This document shows positions 1-8,472 of a stretch of 64,000 nt of DNA, one piece after another. How positions within the stretch are numbered: the first letter of the stretch is position 1; every line of letters begins with the position of its first letter. Source of the DNA: Clostridium_B lapidicellarium (GTDB lineage: Bacteria; Bacillota; Clostridia; Clostridiales; Clostridiaceae); assembly GCF_041224415.1 (NCBI RefSeq), contig NZ_JBGFFE010000001.1:310001-374000 (forward strand), read 5' to 3'. A program made the translations under genes and the position numbers. The notes below the pieces were generated by a model. The model saw only the letters and a program-made list of their open reading frames with translations. It did not search any database and was not told where the DNA came from.

Positions 1-294
1 CTCACAAGTATTTTTCGTGTCCTCAATCTTCGATAATTCTTCACCTGTCAGCTCACAGATCACATCAACTCTTCCACTTGAAGATGAAATCACATATCCC
101 TTTTCACCAATCTTCACCACAAGCAAGCTGTTTTCCTTGGAAATCTGAGTTCTTTCAAGTATTTTTATATATCTGCCGCCTTGAATTTTCTTAAGTTTTC
201 CACCTCCAAATTTGGTAAAAATATATATGAGAAAAACTATGAAAAGCAGCGATAAAATTGTCTTGAACAGCATCCACCAAAATTGTAAGTCCAT
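1..294 (-). CDS. fliO: Flagellar biosynthetic protein FliO, N-terminal part (runs off window)
   Basis: The first 98 codons of a gene that leaves the window at base 1. The ATG at 294 is preceded by GGAG. The product begins with a hydrophobic stretch at about residues 5-25, followed by a glycine- and lysine-rich turn and a small soluble domain (ILERTQISKENSLLVVKIG). This is the FliO/FliZ layout: one membrane anchor plus a cytoplasmic domain that helps assemble the FliP export gate. It lies just after fliL in the same operon. The call rests on topology, motif and position, because FliO is a weakly conserved family. Confidence 0.8.
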   Translation of the reverse strand, partial: MDLQFWWMLFKTILSLLFIVFLIYIFTKFGGGKLKKIQGGRYIKILERTQISKENSLLVVKIGEKGYVISSSSGRVDVICELTGEELSKIEDTKNTCE

Positions 295-319
295 CTAAAA
301 TTCTCCATTCCAATGGAAT

Positions 320-868
320 CTATTGGGTAAGTATATCGCTGAAATATACGTTATTCAATTTTCCATTTTCCAGCATAGGGTTTATCTTCTGTATGATCTG
401 CATTTTTATGCTGTCCATATATTTAGGATCTATGTCGGCCACCTTTTTGCCCCTCAGAATATCTATGACGGCATCCCTTATCATGGGCTTCTTATCCGTG
501 AGTTCCTCAGTTAATTTCTTATCGTCATACCCGAGAAACACACTTATTTTCAAATAGTTCTTGCCGCCCTCATCTGCAAGGTTGACAGTAAAATCACTTA
601 AGTCAAAAGTATATTTGGAAACAACCTGCTGCAGATAACCTGAACTGCTGCCGCCCCCCTGGGCAGTCTGACCGGTTTGATTCGACACCTGCTGGGTCTG
701 TACCGGAGAGGTGCTGTTTTGTGCAGCTACATTGGGACTCTTGTCATTTCCCTTTAAAAATTTGCTGTATCCAAAATAAGCTCCTGCACCTGCCAAGATC
801 AAAACAAGCAATGTTATCAAAACTATTTTAAAATTCAATTTTCCTTTCTTTTCCACTCCATCTTCCAT
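320..868 (-). CDS. fliL: Flagellar basal body-associated protein FliL
   Basis: This 182-residue protein has a short charged cytoplasmic N-terminus, one membrane helix at about residues 14-34 and a low-complexity Gln/Ser/Gly linker. A C-terminal domain follows, with the FliL pattern (FTVNLADEGGKNYLKISVFL, then IRDAVIDILRGK). FliL surrounds the stator units and supports motor torque. An AAGGAGG site precedes the ATG. It follows flbD and is followed by fliO. The motA and motB genes that sit between flbD and fliL in some clostridia are not present here. Confidence 0.93.
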   Translation of the reverse strand: MEDGVEKKGKLNFKIVLITLLVLILAGAGAYFGYSKFLKGNDKSPNVAAQNSTSPVQTQQVSNQTGQTAQGGGSSSGYLQQVVSKYTFDLSDFTVNLADEGGKNYLKISVFLGYDDKKLTEELTDKKPMIRDAVIDILRGKKVADIDPKYMDSIKMQIIQKINPMLENGKLNNVYFSDILTQ

Positions 869-912
869 GATACTTCCTCCTTACAATATTATGTACAAGC
901 CACTTAAAATGC

Positions 913-1110
913 CTATTTGGAATAATCCCCCCTGTATATTTTTCTCTTATACTCCACGACCTTTTTTATTATCTCGTCATTTGTCTCCTTCACCACATAT
1001 TTGTTTCCATTTGTAAGAGTTATCACACTTTGGGGAGTCTGCGTCAATTTTTCTATATGATCTGCATTTATAACAAATTCCTTGTCATCCAATCCCGTAA
1101 GTTTTATCAT
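913..1110 (-). CDS. flbD: FlbD/SwrD-family flagellar protein
   Basis: A 65-residue protein starting MIKLTGLDDKEFVINADHIE. The frame is open further upstream, but the ATG at 1110 has AAGGAGG at the right distance and yields the usual FlbD length. FlbD (SwrD in Bacillus) is a small cytoplasmic protein linked to flagellar motor power. The gene lies between flgE and fliL, its standard place in Firmicutes. About 160 bases separate it from flgE, so the flgE-flbD gap may carry a regulatory or processing site; I could not identify one. Confidence 0.92.
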   Translation of the reverse strand: MIKLTGLDDKEFVINADHIEKLTQTPQSVITLTNGNKYVVKETNDEIIKKVVEYKRKIYRGDYSK

Positions 1111-1273
1111 AAAAAACCTCCTTGTTTTAAGTTGTGAGCTGAAATAACAATTTCGAATAAATTTTAACATTATTGGGTATTGGATACAATCAATATGTAT
1201 TTTTATTTGAAATTCAAATATCAATAGGGCGATTTCCGGCATAAGCCGAAAATCTGCCAGATTCAAACAAATT

Positions 1274-2074
1274 TTATCTCTTCAAATTAACAAGATCCTG
1301 AAGTATCTCGTCATCTGTCGTTATTATCTTTCCATTTGCCTCAAAGGCCCTGCTGGCAACTATCATATCTGTAAACTGCTGTGCCAGATCCACATTTGAC
1401 ATCTCGAGGGAACCCTGTATGATGTTCCCAAAGATTGCCGGATTAGTATCACTATAAATCGGATTGCCGGAGTTTGAAGACATAGAATAAAGATTGTTTC
1501 CCATCTTTTTAAGTCCCCCTTCATTTTGAAAAGTTGCCAGCCTAATTTTCTGAGTATCATCAACAGTACCACCAGTTTTTTTAATAGTTATAGTTCCGTC
1601 CTGTCCTACAGAAAAAGACTCAACAGTTCCATCAACTGGTATTGTGATTTTGTCTCCACCAGTTTTTTGAACATACAATCCATCTGTCGTTAAAAGATTA
1701 CCTTGATTATCAAGTACAAATGATCCATCCCTTGTATAATACTCTTGGGTACCCGATTTAACTACGAAATAATCACCTGCCTTATCTATCATAAAGTCCA
1801 GATTTCTATTGGTAGTCTGTGGACTGCCCTCTGAAAAGTCCGCATTTATACCGCCGATTTTAACTCCGAGACCACTTTGTTTACCATTGACTCCACCAGT
1901 ATTTGCAGCTGGAGCACTTGGGTCTGAAAGGTTTTGACTCAACGTATCCTCAAAATTCATGCTCTGGGTCTTGAAACCCGTAGTGGTGGAATTTGCTATG
2001 TTGTTCGCAACTACGTTCAATTTCTGCTGGTTGGCCTTAAGGCCGCTTATTCCTGAATACAAAGATGGTAACAT
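1274..2074 (-). CDS. flgE: Flagellar hook protein FlgE
   Basis: A 266-residue flagellar rod/hook family protein. The N-terminus MLPSLYSGISGLKANQQKLN and the NNIANSTTTGFK motif are the conserved flg_bb_rod region. The C-terminus (SNVDLAQQFTDMIVASRAFE, ending DLVNLKR) is the flg_bbr_C region. The frame continues 15 codons upstream, but the ATG at 2074 has GGAGG at good spacing and starts the conserved domain. The size matches the short hook proteins of Bacillus and clostridia. Position after flgD supports hook rather than distal rod (FlgG), which it otherwise resembles. Confidence 0.9.
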   Translation of the reverse strand: MLPSLYSGISGLKANQQKLNVVANNIANSTTTGFKTQSMNFEDTLSQNLSDPSAPAANTGGVNGKQSGLGVKIGGINADFSEGSPQTTNRNLDFMIDKAGDYFVVKSGTQEYYTRDGSFVLDNQGNLLTTDGLYVQKTGGDKITIPVDGTVESFSVGQDGTITIKKTGGTVDDTQKIRLATFQNEGGLKKMGNNLYSMSSNSGNPIYSDTNPAIFGNIIQGSLEMSNVDLAQQFTDMIVASRAFEANGKIITTDDEILQDLVNLKR

Positions 2075-2177
2075 ATATATTTCCCTCCAATTTAATAAAA
2101 TGTATTCGTCCTGTTTCATTCATTCCGCAGAACCTGGCTCCCGCTAATTGGTCCGGCCAGTTTCAAAATAATTTAAT

Positions 2178-2576
2178 TTACACTATCACCATGCTGTCTA
2201 TGTTCGTAAAAACACTGTCGTTATCCGAATCCTTGTTCATGGCTGTAATCACAGTCCTGTTTTTTATGGAAGTAATGAGCACCGTATTTCCGTAGAGAAG
2301 TGCAGATTCCCTGCATCCTTTTTCCTCCGCCCTGTTGATGGCGGAATTTATATTTTCCATATCATTTTCACCCAGCACTATATGCCTGCTCTTCAGCCTC
2401 TCTGCAGCATGATTCGATATGGTAAAACTGCTTGATTTATCTACCTCTTTTTTTAAAGTATTCCTGAAAGATACATTGTCCCGGCGGCTGGCTCTATCTA
2501 CACTGCTTCTGCTGCCGTATGCAGCAGCTATATCCTGTGCGAAATGCAGTTTGCCGTTTATGATCTTATATCCCAT
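2178..2576 (-). CDS. Flagellar operon protein (TIGR02530-type)
   Basis: A 132-residue protein between flgD and flgE. It has an N-terminal segment with IINGKLHFAQD and a central region with SNHAAERLKSRHI, and it ends SIKNRTVITAMNKD. This matches the small 'flagellar operon protein' family found next to flgD/flgE in Firmicutes. Its exact function is unknown; position suggests a role in hook assembly or export. The ribosome site is weak (AGGTGC), so it may be translated by coupling to flgD about 20 bases upstream. Confidence 0.85.
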   Translation of the reverse strand: MGYKIINGKLHFAQDIAAAYGSRSSVDRASRRDNVSFRNTLKKEVDKSSSFTISNHAAERLKSRHIVLGENDMENINSAINRAEEKGCRESALLYGNTVLITSIKNRTVITAMNKDSDNDSVFTNIDSMVIV

Positions 2577-2596
2577 ATACTTGCTGCACCTGCATG

Positions 2597-3340
2597 CTAG
2601 GCATTTTCCACATTGGAAACCTGATCAAAATAGAAATCCTTGGTTTCGCCGTCTCCGGTTTTTACCTTTACGATAACTCCGCCGGTGCCCCGGGATACAG
2701 ATTGAACTACACCGCTGTAGTCATTCCCATCCTTGTCCTTTTCATTTATCTCCACTTTTTTGCCTATGAGTGAAGTGGCATTTAAAAGCAAATTGTTGTT
2801 TGCAGTTGGATCAAATGCATCTCCAAGGTCGTCTACTTTAACTACATCATCCAGATTAAAAGACTTGTATACGCCGTTGCCGTTTGAATCCTGCCCTATC
2901 AGGGTATTCAAGCTTATGTCGTCACCGTCTTTTATAACACCTTCAACCTGTCCGCTGTAATTGCCCCCATCATCGGCCAAATCACTGAAAGTGACATATT
3001 TATTTATAAGAGAATTTGCCGAATTCAATTTATTGGTGCTGTTTAAATTGGCCATCTGTTCAAGTGAAGAAAACTGTGCCAGCTGGCTGACATACTGTGT
3101 TGCACTCTCGGAATTGCTGTCTGTTGGATCCTGGTTGGCAAGTTCTGCCGCAAGTATTTTGAGAAACATATTTTTGTCTATTTCTCCATTGGATCTCACC
3201 ACGCTGGTTCCCTTGTCGGTACTGGATGAAACTCCTGAAGTAGTATTGTCATCTATAGAGCTGTCGTTTTTCTCCGAAGTTGCCGCCGCTGTATTCATAT
3301 TATAGTTTTGGTTTAAATTATTATCGACTGATATAGCCAT
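2597..3340 (-). CDS. flgD: Flagellar hook capping protein FlgD
   Basis: The 247-residue product contains the FlgD signature MFLKILAAELANQDPTDSNS followed by YVSQLAQFSSLEQM, at about residues 55-100. A Ser/Thr/Asp-rich N-terminal tail precedes it and a beta-rich C-terminal half follows. FlgD is the scaffold cap on which hook subunits polymerise. The ATG at 3340 was chosen over the GTG six bases upstream because AGGAGG is ten bases before the ATG and only four before the GTG. It follows fliK, the usual order. Confidence 0.93.
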   Translation of the reverse strand: MAISVDNNLNQNYNMNTAAATSEKNDSSIDDNTTSGVSSSTDKGTSVVRSNGEIDKNMFLKILAAELANQDPTDSNSESATQYVSQLAQFSSLEQMANLNSTNKLNSANSLINKYVTFSDLADDGGNYSGQVEGVIKDGDDISLNTLIGQDSNGNGVYKSFNLDDVVKVDDLGDAFDPTANNNLLLNATSLIGKKVEINEKDKDGNDYSGVVQSVSRGTGGVIVKVKTGDGETKDFYFDQVSNVENA

Positions 3341-3364
3341 TATCACCCGACCTCCTCTCTAAAA

Positions 3365-4855
3365 TTAAGCTAGTACATTTACATTGTTTTCGCCGTAATC
3401 ATTGTCCGTGAATGTCTTTCCATCAGATATGCCGGATACGTCGGATACACCGCTGTCAAAAAACAGATTTCCTTCCCGGCCATTTTTCTGGCCCTGCTGT
3501 CCCCTTCCGCTTTCATCTCTGAAATAAGTTGTGTCCCCGTTATTCAGGTTCAGCGAAAAGTTCTGCACTTTTATGTCATTTGTTTGAAGCCTGTTGGATA
3601 AATCCTGAAGATTCGAATTCAAAAGGTTATAGGCATCCTTGTTGGAAGCAGTGAGCACCGCATTTAGTTTTCCCTCTTCCATCACGAGGCTTATTGTGAT
3701 CTCTCCCAGTTCCTTTGGATTTATTTTGACAGTCATAGTCTTTATATTATTTATGTCCATGTACCTCAAGGCCTTTATTATATCGGAATCAAAGGAATTT
3801 TTATTCACTACCAGTCCCGGCAGATTGGACAGATTTCCCACGGTATTATTTCCTTTTACGTTTGAAAACTGTGTCATGAAATTGGCGGCCCTGGAAACTT
3901 TGTCTTCTCTTCCATCCTGAACTATATTTTTCAGTATTTTCTCTTCACTGCCTGTCATATCTCCAGCATCTTTGCCGCCTGACTTGTCAGAATTACTCTG
4001 GGACATGCTTTTGTCCTGTACAGATGCTGTGACATCTTCCAAATTAGGCTGACTATCCTGGGATACATTTTTATTTGCGGCAGCGGCAGATGCTTCAGTT
4101 CCATCAATTAAAGCTGACTGTCCCTTTTGGGCAATATCTTGCATTTTAAATTCAACAGGACTGGAATCCGTATTACTTTTATTTAACTGGGAAGCCAGAG
4201 CTGAATTTATCTCGCTTTTTATTTTGTTGTATATGTTTTGCTCCAGATTTGCACCCTGCGATACTTTGGACAGAATACTGTCTCCCAGTTTTGCAGTTAG
4301 TTTCTCACTGAATTCTTCACTTGCTCCAAGCTTTTGCAGAATATCCGACAGCCCGCCGACATTTTTCTCCACTATCTTGTCTATAATATTCTTGCCCGAC
4401 ATATTTTTATTTGAAGTCATATTTTCTGAAATTATGGACTGAAGATTTTTTAAAATGTCGCTGCTTATACTATCGCTCAGGCTGTCACTTATCTTATCAA
4501 TGAGCTCATCTCCCATATCATTTAAATTCCCATTGTAGGCAAGAAGAATATTGAGCAAATAAGATAAGCTGTCGATATTTACATTCCCTTTTGAAACTTC
4601 ATCTTCTACCTTTTTTATGTCTTCCTGACTGAGCCCCAGTTTCTTAAGCTGTCCCTCCAGTTTTTCAAATGAAGTTTTACTTTTATTTCCCATATCAGCT
4701 GAAACACCGTCCACAGCAGTCTGTGAAGTTTTCAAGGCATCCTTGAAAGTACTGCCGGATTTTTTCACATTGGAGCTGATGCCGGCAATTTTTGAAACTG
4801 TATCCTTAGAAACTCCCGTAACATTTATCGGTACTGCAGCACTTAAATCGGCCAT
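3365..4855 (-). CDS. fliK: Flagellar hook-length control protein FliK
   Basis: A 496-residue protein with a long, low-complexity Ser/Asn/Lys-rich N-terminal two thirds, as expected of the ruler part. The conserved C-terminal FliK domain (about residues 375-440) contains MTVKINPKELGEITISLVM and a following helix (YNLLNSNLQDLSNRLQ). FliK measures hook length and switches export from hook to filament substrates. AAGGAGGT precedes the ATG. It lies between fliJ and flgD. Confidence 0.9.
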   Translation of the reverse strand: MADLSAAVPINVTGVSKDTVSKIAGISSNVKKSGSTFKDALKTSQTAVDGVSADMGNKSKTSFEKLEGQLKKLGLSQEDIKKVEDEVSKGNVNIDSLSYLLNILLAYNGNLNDMGDELIDKISDSLSDSISSDILKNLQSIISENMTSNKNMSGKNIIDKIVEKNVGGLSDILQKLGASEEFSEKLTAKLGDSILSKVSQGANLEQNIYNKIKSEINSALASQLNKSNTDSSPVEFKMQDIAQKGQSALIDGTEASAAAANKNVSQDSQPNLEDVTASVQDKSMSQSNSDKSGGKDAGDMTGSEEKILKNIVQDGREDKVSRAANFMTQFSNVKGNNTVGNLSNLPGLVVNKNSFDSDIIKALRYMDINNIKTMTVKINPKELGEITISLVMEEGKLNAVLTASNKDAYNLLNSNLQDLSNRLQTNDIKVQNFSLNLNNGDTTYFRDESGRGQQGQKNGREGNLFFDSGVSDVSGISDGKTFTDNDYGENNVNVLA

Positions 4856-4880
4856 TTAATTCACCTCCTTTCCGGGCAAT

Positions 4881-5327
4881 CTATGTCAAATCATTACCCT
4901 GCCTTAGATTTCTTATAAAACTATGAAGGGCAAACTCATCATTCAATTTCTGCTCGAGCTTATTCTGTTCTTTTATAAAATTTCTGTATCCTTTATCTTT
5001 AAGTGTTTCTACGGTTTTCCTGTCAATCTGCCTCTGTTTTAATTCCTCTCTCTTGCCACTTACAATTTTCTCCTTCACGGCCAGTTTCCTTGAGGTTTCA
5101 TCTATGTTCAGCCCAAGTGTATTTATGTATATGTGTGTTATTTTTTGCTCCATGGCGGATACGGGCAGAGGTCTGTTTTTATATTCATCATATTTTTCTT
5201 CCAGCTGGTCAAGTTTTTCCTTTACCTTCAGCCTCTCGCTCTGGGCCTTTTGAAATTCCACTTTGCTTTCATCTTCCCTGTCAATCCTCATATCCAGAAG
5301 TTTCTGCAATCTAAATTTATATTTCAT
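4881..5327 (-). CDS. fliJ: Flagellar export protein FliJ
   Basis: A 148-residue, highly charged, almost fully helical protein starting MKYKFRLQKLLDMRIDRED, the typical FliJ opening. It is predicted to form an antiparallel coiled coil like the central stalk of rotary ATPases. FliJ links the FliI ATPase ring to the FlhA export gate. It follows fliI directly, as in other bacteria. Confidence 0.92.
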   Translation of the reverse strand: MKYKFRLQKLLDMRIDREDESKVEFQKAQSERLKVKEKLDQLEEKYDEYKNRPLPVSAMEQKITHIYINTLGLNIDETSRKLAVKEKIVSGKREELKQRQIDRKTVETLKDKGYRNFIKEQNKLEQKLNDEFALHSFIRNLRQGNDLT

Positions 5328-5346
5328 AGGTTTTTCCTCCCCAATT

Positions 5347-6654
5347 TTAATCGAACATATTTTCCAGCCTGTTTACACTTTCTTTTAAAGTAGAGTGTTC
5401 ATCCATTTTCTGTTTTAAATAACCAACTATGTCATCATGGTATCTTATGGCCCTATCCACTTTTTTATTGTTACCCTTGACGTAGGCGCCTATGTTTATA
5501 AGGTCTTCCGAGTTTCTATAAGTAGACAGCATATCACGTGCCAGTGAGGCATTTTCCCTGTGTTTTTCCGTAGTTACCTCGGGCATGAGCCTGCTTATGC
5601 TGGCAAGTATGTCTATAGCCGGGTAGTGGTTCCTATTGGCAAGATTTCTGGACAGCACTATGTGCCCATCCAATATACTCCTGACTGCATCTGCAATGGG
5701 CTCATTCATGTCGTCTCCATCTACGAGAACCGTATAAAAAGCAGTTATAGATCCTCTATCCGACATGCCGGCCCTTTCCATAAGCCTTGGAAGTTTTGCA
5801 AATACGGAAGGAGTATATCCCTTGGTAGCAGGAGGCTCTCCCACAGCCAGTCCTATTTCTCTCTGTGCCATGGCAAATCTGGTGACAGAATCCATCATGA
5901 GTATAACTTTTTTGCCTTTATCCCTGAAATATTCTGCAATAGCAGTGGCTGTAAAAGCACCCTTCAGCCTGACAAGTGCTGATTTATCGGAAGTTGCACA
6001 TACTATGACGGACTTTTTCAGACCGCTTTCACCAAGATCCTTTTCTATAAAATCTCTAACTTCCCTTCCTCTTTCCCCTATAAGTGCTATCACGTTAACA
6101 TCTGCCTCGGCATATCTTGCAATCATACCGAGAGTTGTGCTCTTTCCCACTCCGCTTCCTGCAAATATGCCTATCCTCTGGCCTTCCCCGCAGGTTAAAA
6201 AACCATCTATGGCACGGATACCCGTAGAAATGGGATTGTTTATTCTCTTTCTCTTAAGTGGATTCGGCGGCTCTGCATCAAGTTCATAAAAGCTTCCGGA
6301 TTTTATTGGTTCTCCCTGGAGAGGATTTCCCAGTCCATCAAGAACTTTTCCAAACAGTTCCTCGGAACACTGTACATTTAAGCGCCTTCTTTCAGGGACA
6401 ACCCTGCAGCCCGTGGAAATTCCAGTAAGTTCCCCCAACGGCATGAGAATTATGTCATTTTCCTTAAATCCAACAACTTCACACTCAATTTTACGATTTT
6501 GCTCATTATATATTGTGCATACTTCTCCAATAAAGGCCTTTATCCCCTCAACTTCCACAGTAAGTCCTATGACTTTTTTCACAGTTCCCTCCTGATAGGA
6601 AAAATTAGCCCTGCTTACCTCTTTATTTAATTCCTGAAAGTTTAAATTTATCAC
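5347..6654 (-). CDS. fliI: Flagellum-specific export ATPase FliI
   Basis: A 435-residue ATPase of the FliI/F1-beta family. Walker A is GIFAGSGVGKST, the arginine-rich GERGREVRDF motif follows, and Walker B is VILMMDSVTRFA. It energises flagellar export with FliH and FliJ. Start choice: the frame is open up to a GTG at 6684 that touches the fliH stop but has no ribosome site. The GTG at 6654 has GAGGGTGAT about eight bases before it and gives the usual FliI N-terminus, so I prefer it; the alternative adds ten residues. Confidence 0.93.
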   Translation of the reverse strand: MINLNFQELNKEVSRANFSYQEGTVKKVIGLTVEVEGIKAFIGEVCTIYNEQNRKIECEVVGFKENDIILMPLGELTGISTGCRVVPERRRLNVQCSEELFGKVLDGLGNPLQGEPIKSGSFYELDAEPPNPLKRKRINNPISTGIRAIDGFLTCGEGQRIGIFAGSGVGKSTTLGMIARYAEADVNVIALIGERGREVRDFIEKDLGESGLKKSVIVCATSDKSALVRLKGAFTATAIAEYFRDKGKKVILMMDSVTRFAMAQREIGLAVGEPPATKGYTPSVFAKLPRLMERAGMSDRGSITAFYTVLVDGDDMNEPIADAVRSILDGHIVLSRNLANRNHYPAIDILASISRLMPEVTTEKHRENASLARDMLSTYRNSEDLINIGAYVKGNNKKVDRAIRYHDDIVGYLKQKMDEHSTLKESVNRLENMFD

Positions 6655-6683
6655 CAAATCATCACCCTCACGGCAAAAATTCA

Positions 6684-7463
6684 CTAATTGCTTGTACTGT
6701 CAAATATCTCCCTCAATTTTTTCATAGCTATATCTACAGACAGTATAATTTTCCCCCTGTCCCTCTCTATAACTACGCTGCCATCTTTCAGGGATTCATC
6801 CGATATTACAAATATGTCACCCCTAAAGGGCAGTTGTTCCTTCCACATATCCACCTGCTTCTTAAACTCGCCGCAGTACTTTCCTCTGCTCTTTATAATA
6901 AAAGTTTTTGAATTCTTGACCTGGGAAAGTGCGTCAAACACCATTTTATTCAAACTGTCCTTGTTTCTAACTTCATCTTTTAAGACACTTTCCACTGCAT
7001 TTACTATAAATTTCTTGATCTCTTCTTCTTTCTCTGTCAAATATCTTTTCTTTTCATCTACTGCATTCTTCAATACGGCACTTGCTTTATTTCTTATATC
7101 CTCGCCTTCGGCCTCGGCCTTTTTTACATTCTTTACATAGCCTTCATCATATGCACTTTTGAAGCCGGCATCTCTTCCTTTTTTCCTGCCTTCTTCATAA
7201 CCCTTTTTACTGGCAGCATCATATGCTTTCTTTTTGATTTCTTCAGCCTCGTCATTGGCCCTTAAAATTATTTTTTTTCTGTCCTCGGCTGCTTTTTCCA
7301 TCATGGTATGCAGCAAACTATCATAATTATTTCTTGAGGGTGAGCTGTCTTTATTTTTGTGCCTGCGTTTGGGAGGGGAATGCTTTTTAAACACAGTCAC
7401 TATATTTTGAGTGCCCTCCTCGTCTATGCTGTCACCTTTTATAATTTTATACGATGATTGCAT
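6684..7463 (-). CDS. fliH: Flagellar assembly protein FliH
   Basis: A 259-residue protein with a central Glu/Lys/Ala-rich coiled coil (EEIKKKAYDAASKKGYEEGR region) and glycine-repeat helices typical of FliH. Its C-terminal domain resembles the V-type ATPase E subunit. It is a peripheral stalk and negative regulator of FliI. The ATG at 7463 is preferred over a GTG nine bases upstream because AGAGGTGG lies five bases before the ATG. The gene overlaps the 3' end of fliG by 17 bases, which suggests translational coupling. Confidence 0.9.
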   Translation of the reverse strand: MQSSYKIIKGDSIDEEGTQNIVTVFKKHSPPKRRHKNKDSSPSRNNYDSLLHTMMEKAAEDRKKIILRANDEAEEIKKKAYDAASKKGYEEGRKKGRDAGFKSAYDEGYVKNVKKAEAEGEDIRNKASAVLKNAVDEKKRYLTEKEEEIKKFIVNAVESVLKDEVRNKDSLNKMVFDALSQVKNSKTFIIKSRGKYCGEFKKQVDMWKEQLPFRGDIFVISDESLKDGSVVIERDRGKIILSVDIAMKKLREIFDSTSN

Positions 7464-8466
7464 CTTCTCCACCTCTTGCCATAACTATTTCTCCGGCTTC
7501 GTCCAGTCTCCTTATAATATTTACAATACCCTGCTGGGCTTTTTCCACATCCATCAGCCTTACAGGTCCCAAAAATTCTATGTCCTCCTTTAGTGCTGCA
7601 GAAGCTCTCTTTGACTGGTTCCTGAAAATACATTCAGCCACCTCTTCGGAACATCCTTTAAGCGCCAGTGAAAGATCTTTTGAATCCACCTCTCTGAGTA
7701 CCCTCTGAATGGATACATCATCTAAAGTGACAATATCTTCAAATACAAACATGGATTCCTTGACTTTCTCCGCCAGTTCCGCATCCTGCTTCTCCAGACC
7801 TTCTGTAATATTTTTTTCAGTAGCCCTGTCTACCTGGTTTAATATATCCACAATAGTCTGGACACCGCCAATTACCCTCATATCGGACTTGACTACGGAA
7901 GACAGCTTGTCATCAAGTACCTTCTCTATTTCCTTTACCACCTTATGGGAAGTAGTACTCATTGTAGCAATTCTATAGGATACTTCTGCCTGTTCGCCTT
8001 CCGGAAGTGCCGAGAGTATCTGGCCGGCTTTATCCGGCTGAAGATAACAGAGTATAAGTGCTATAGTCTGCGGATGTTCATCAGATATTATATTCAAAAG
8101 CTGCTGGGCATCTGCTTTCCTAGCTATAGCAAAGGGTCTAAATTGCTGGGTTGCTTCTGTAACCTTATCCAATATTTCAGCCGCCCTCTGACTTCCAAGA
8201 GCCTTTGACAAAAGATTCTTGGCATACTCTATTCCACCTTCCAGCAGATAATCCTTGGCCTTGTTCATCTGAACGAATTCCTGCAGTATTTCCTTTTTCT
8301 GATCTGACTTTACAGAACTTATATTGGCTATTTCATAAGTTATCTTTTGTATCTCAGCTTCCGGCAGCTTTTTAATTATACCTGCAGAGGCTTCTGGTCC
8401 AAGAGTTATAAATAATATGGCAGCTTTCTGCACTCCAGTTAATTTCTTTTGATTGTCTCTAGCCAT
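7447..8466 (-). CDS. fliG: Flagellar motor switch protein FliG
   Basis: The 339-residue length is typical for FliG. The N-terminal domain (KLTGVQKAAILFITLGPEAS), the middle domain with EHPQTIALILCYL (the EHPQ motif that binds FliM), and the charged C-terminal torque helix ending MARGGEDAIIV are all present. It forms the top of the C ring and interacts with MotA. A GAGGTGAT ribosome site precedes the ATG. It sits between fliF and fliH as usual. Confidence 0.97.
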   Translation of the reverse strand: MARDNQKKLTGVQKAAILFITLGPEASAGIIKKLPEAEIQKITYEIANISSVKSDQKKEILQEFVQMNKAKDYLLEGGIEYAKNLLSKALGSQRAAEILDKVTEATQQFRPFAIARKADAQQLLNIISDEHPQTIALILCYLQPDKAGQILSALPEGEQAEVSYRIATMSTTSHKVVKEIEKVLDDKLSSVVKSDMRVIGGVQTIVDILNQVDRATEKNITEGLEKQDAELAEKVKESMFVFEDIVTLDDVSIQRVLREVDSKDLSLALKGCSEEVAECIFRNQSKRASAALKEDIEFLGPVRLMDVEKAQQGIVNIIRRLDEAGEIVMARGGEDAIIV

Positions 8467-8472
8467 CTTCTA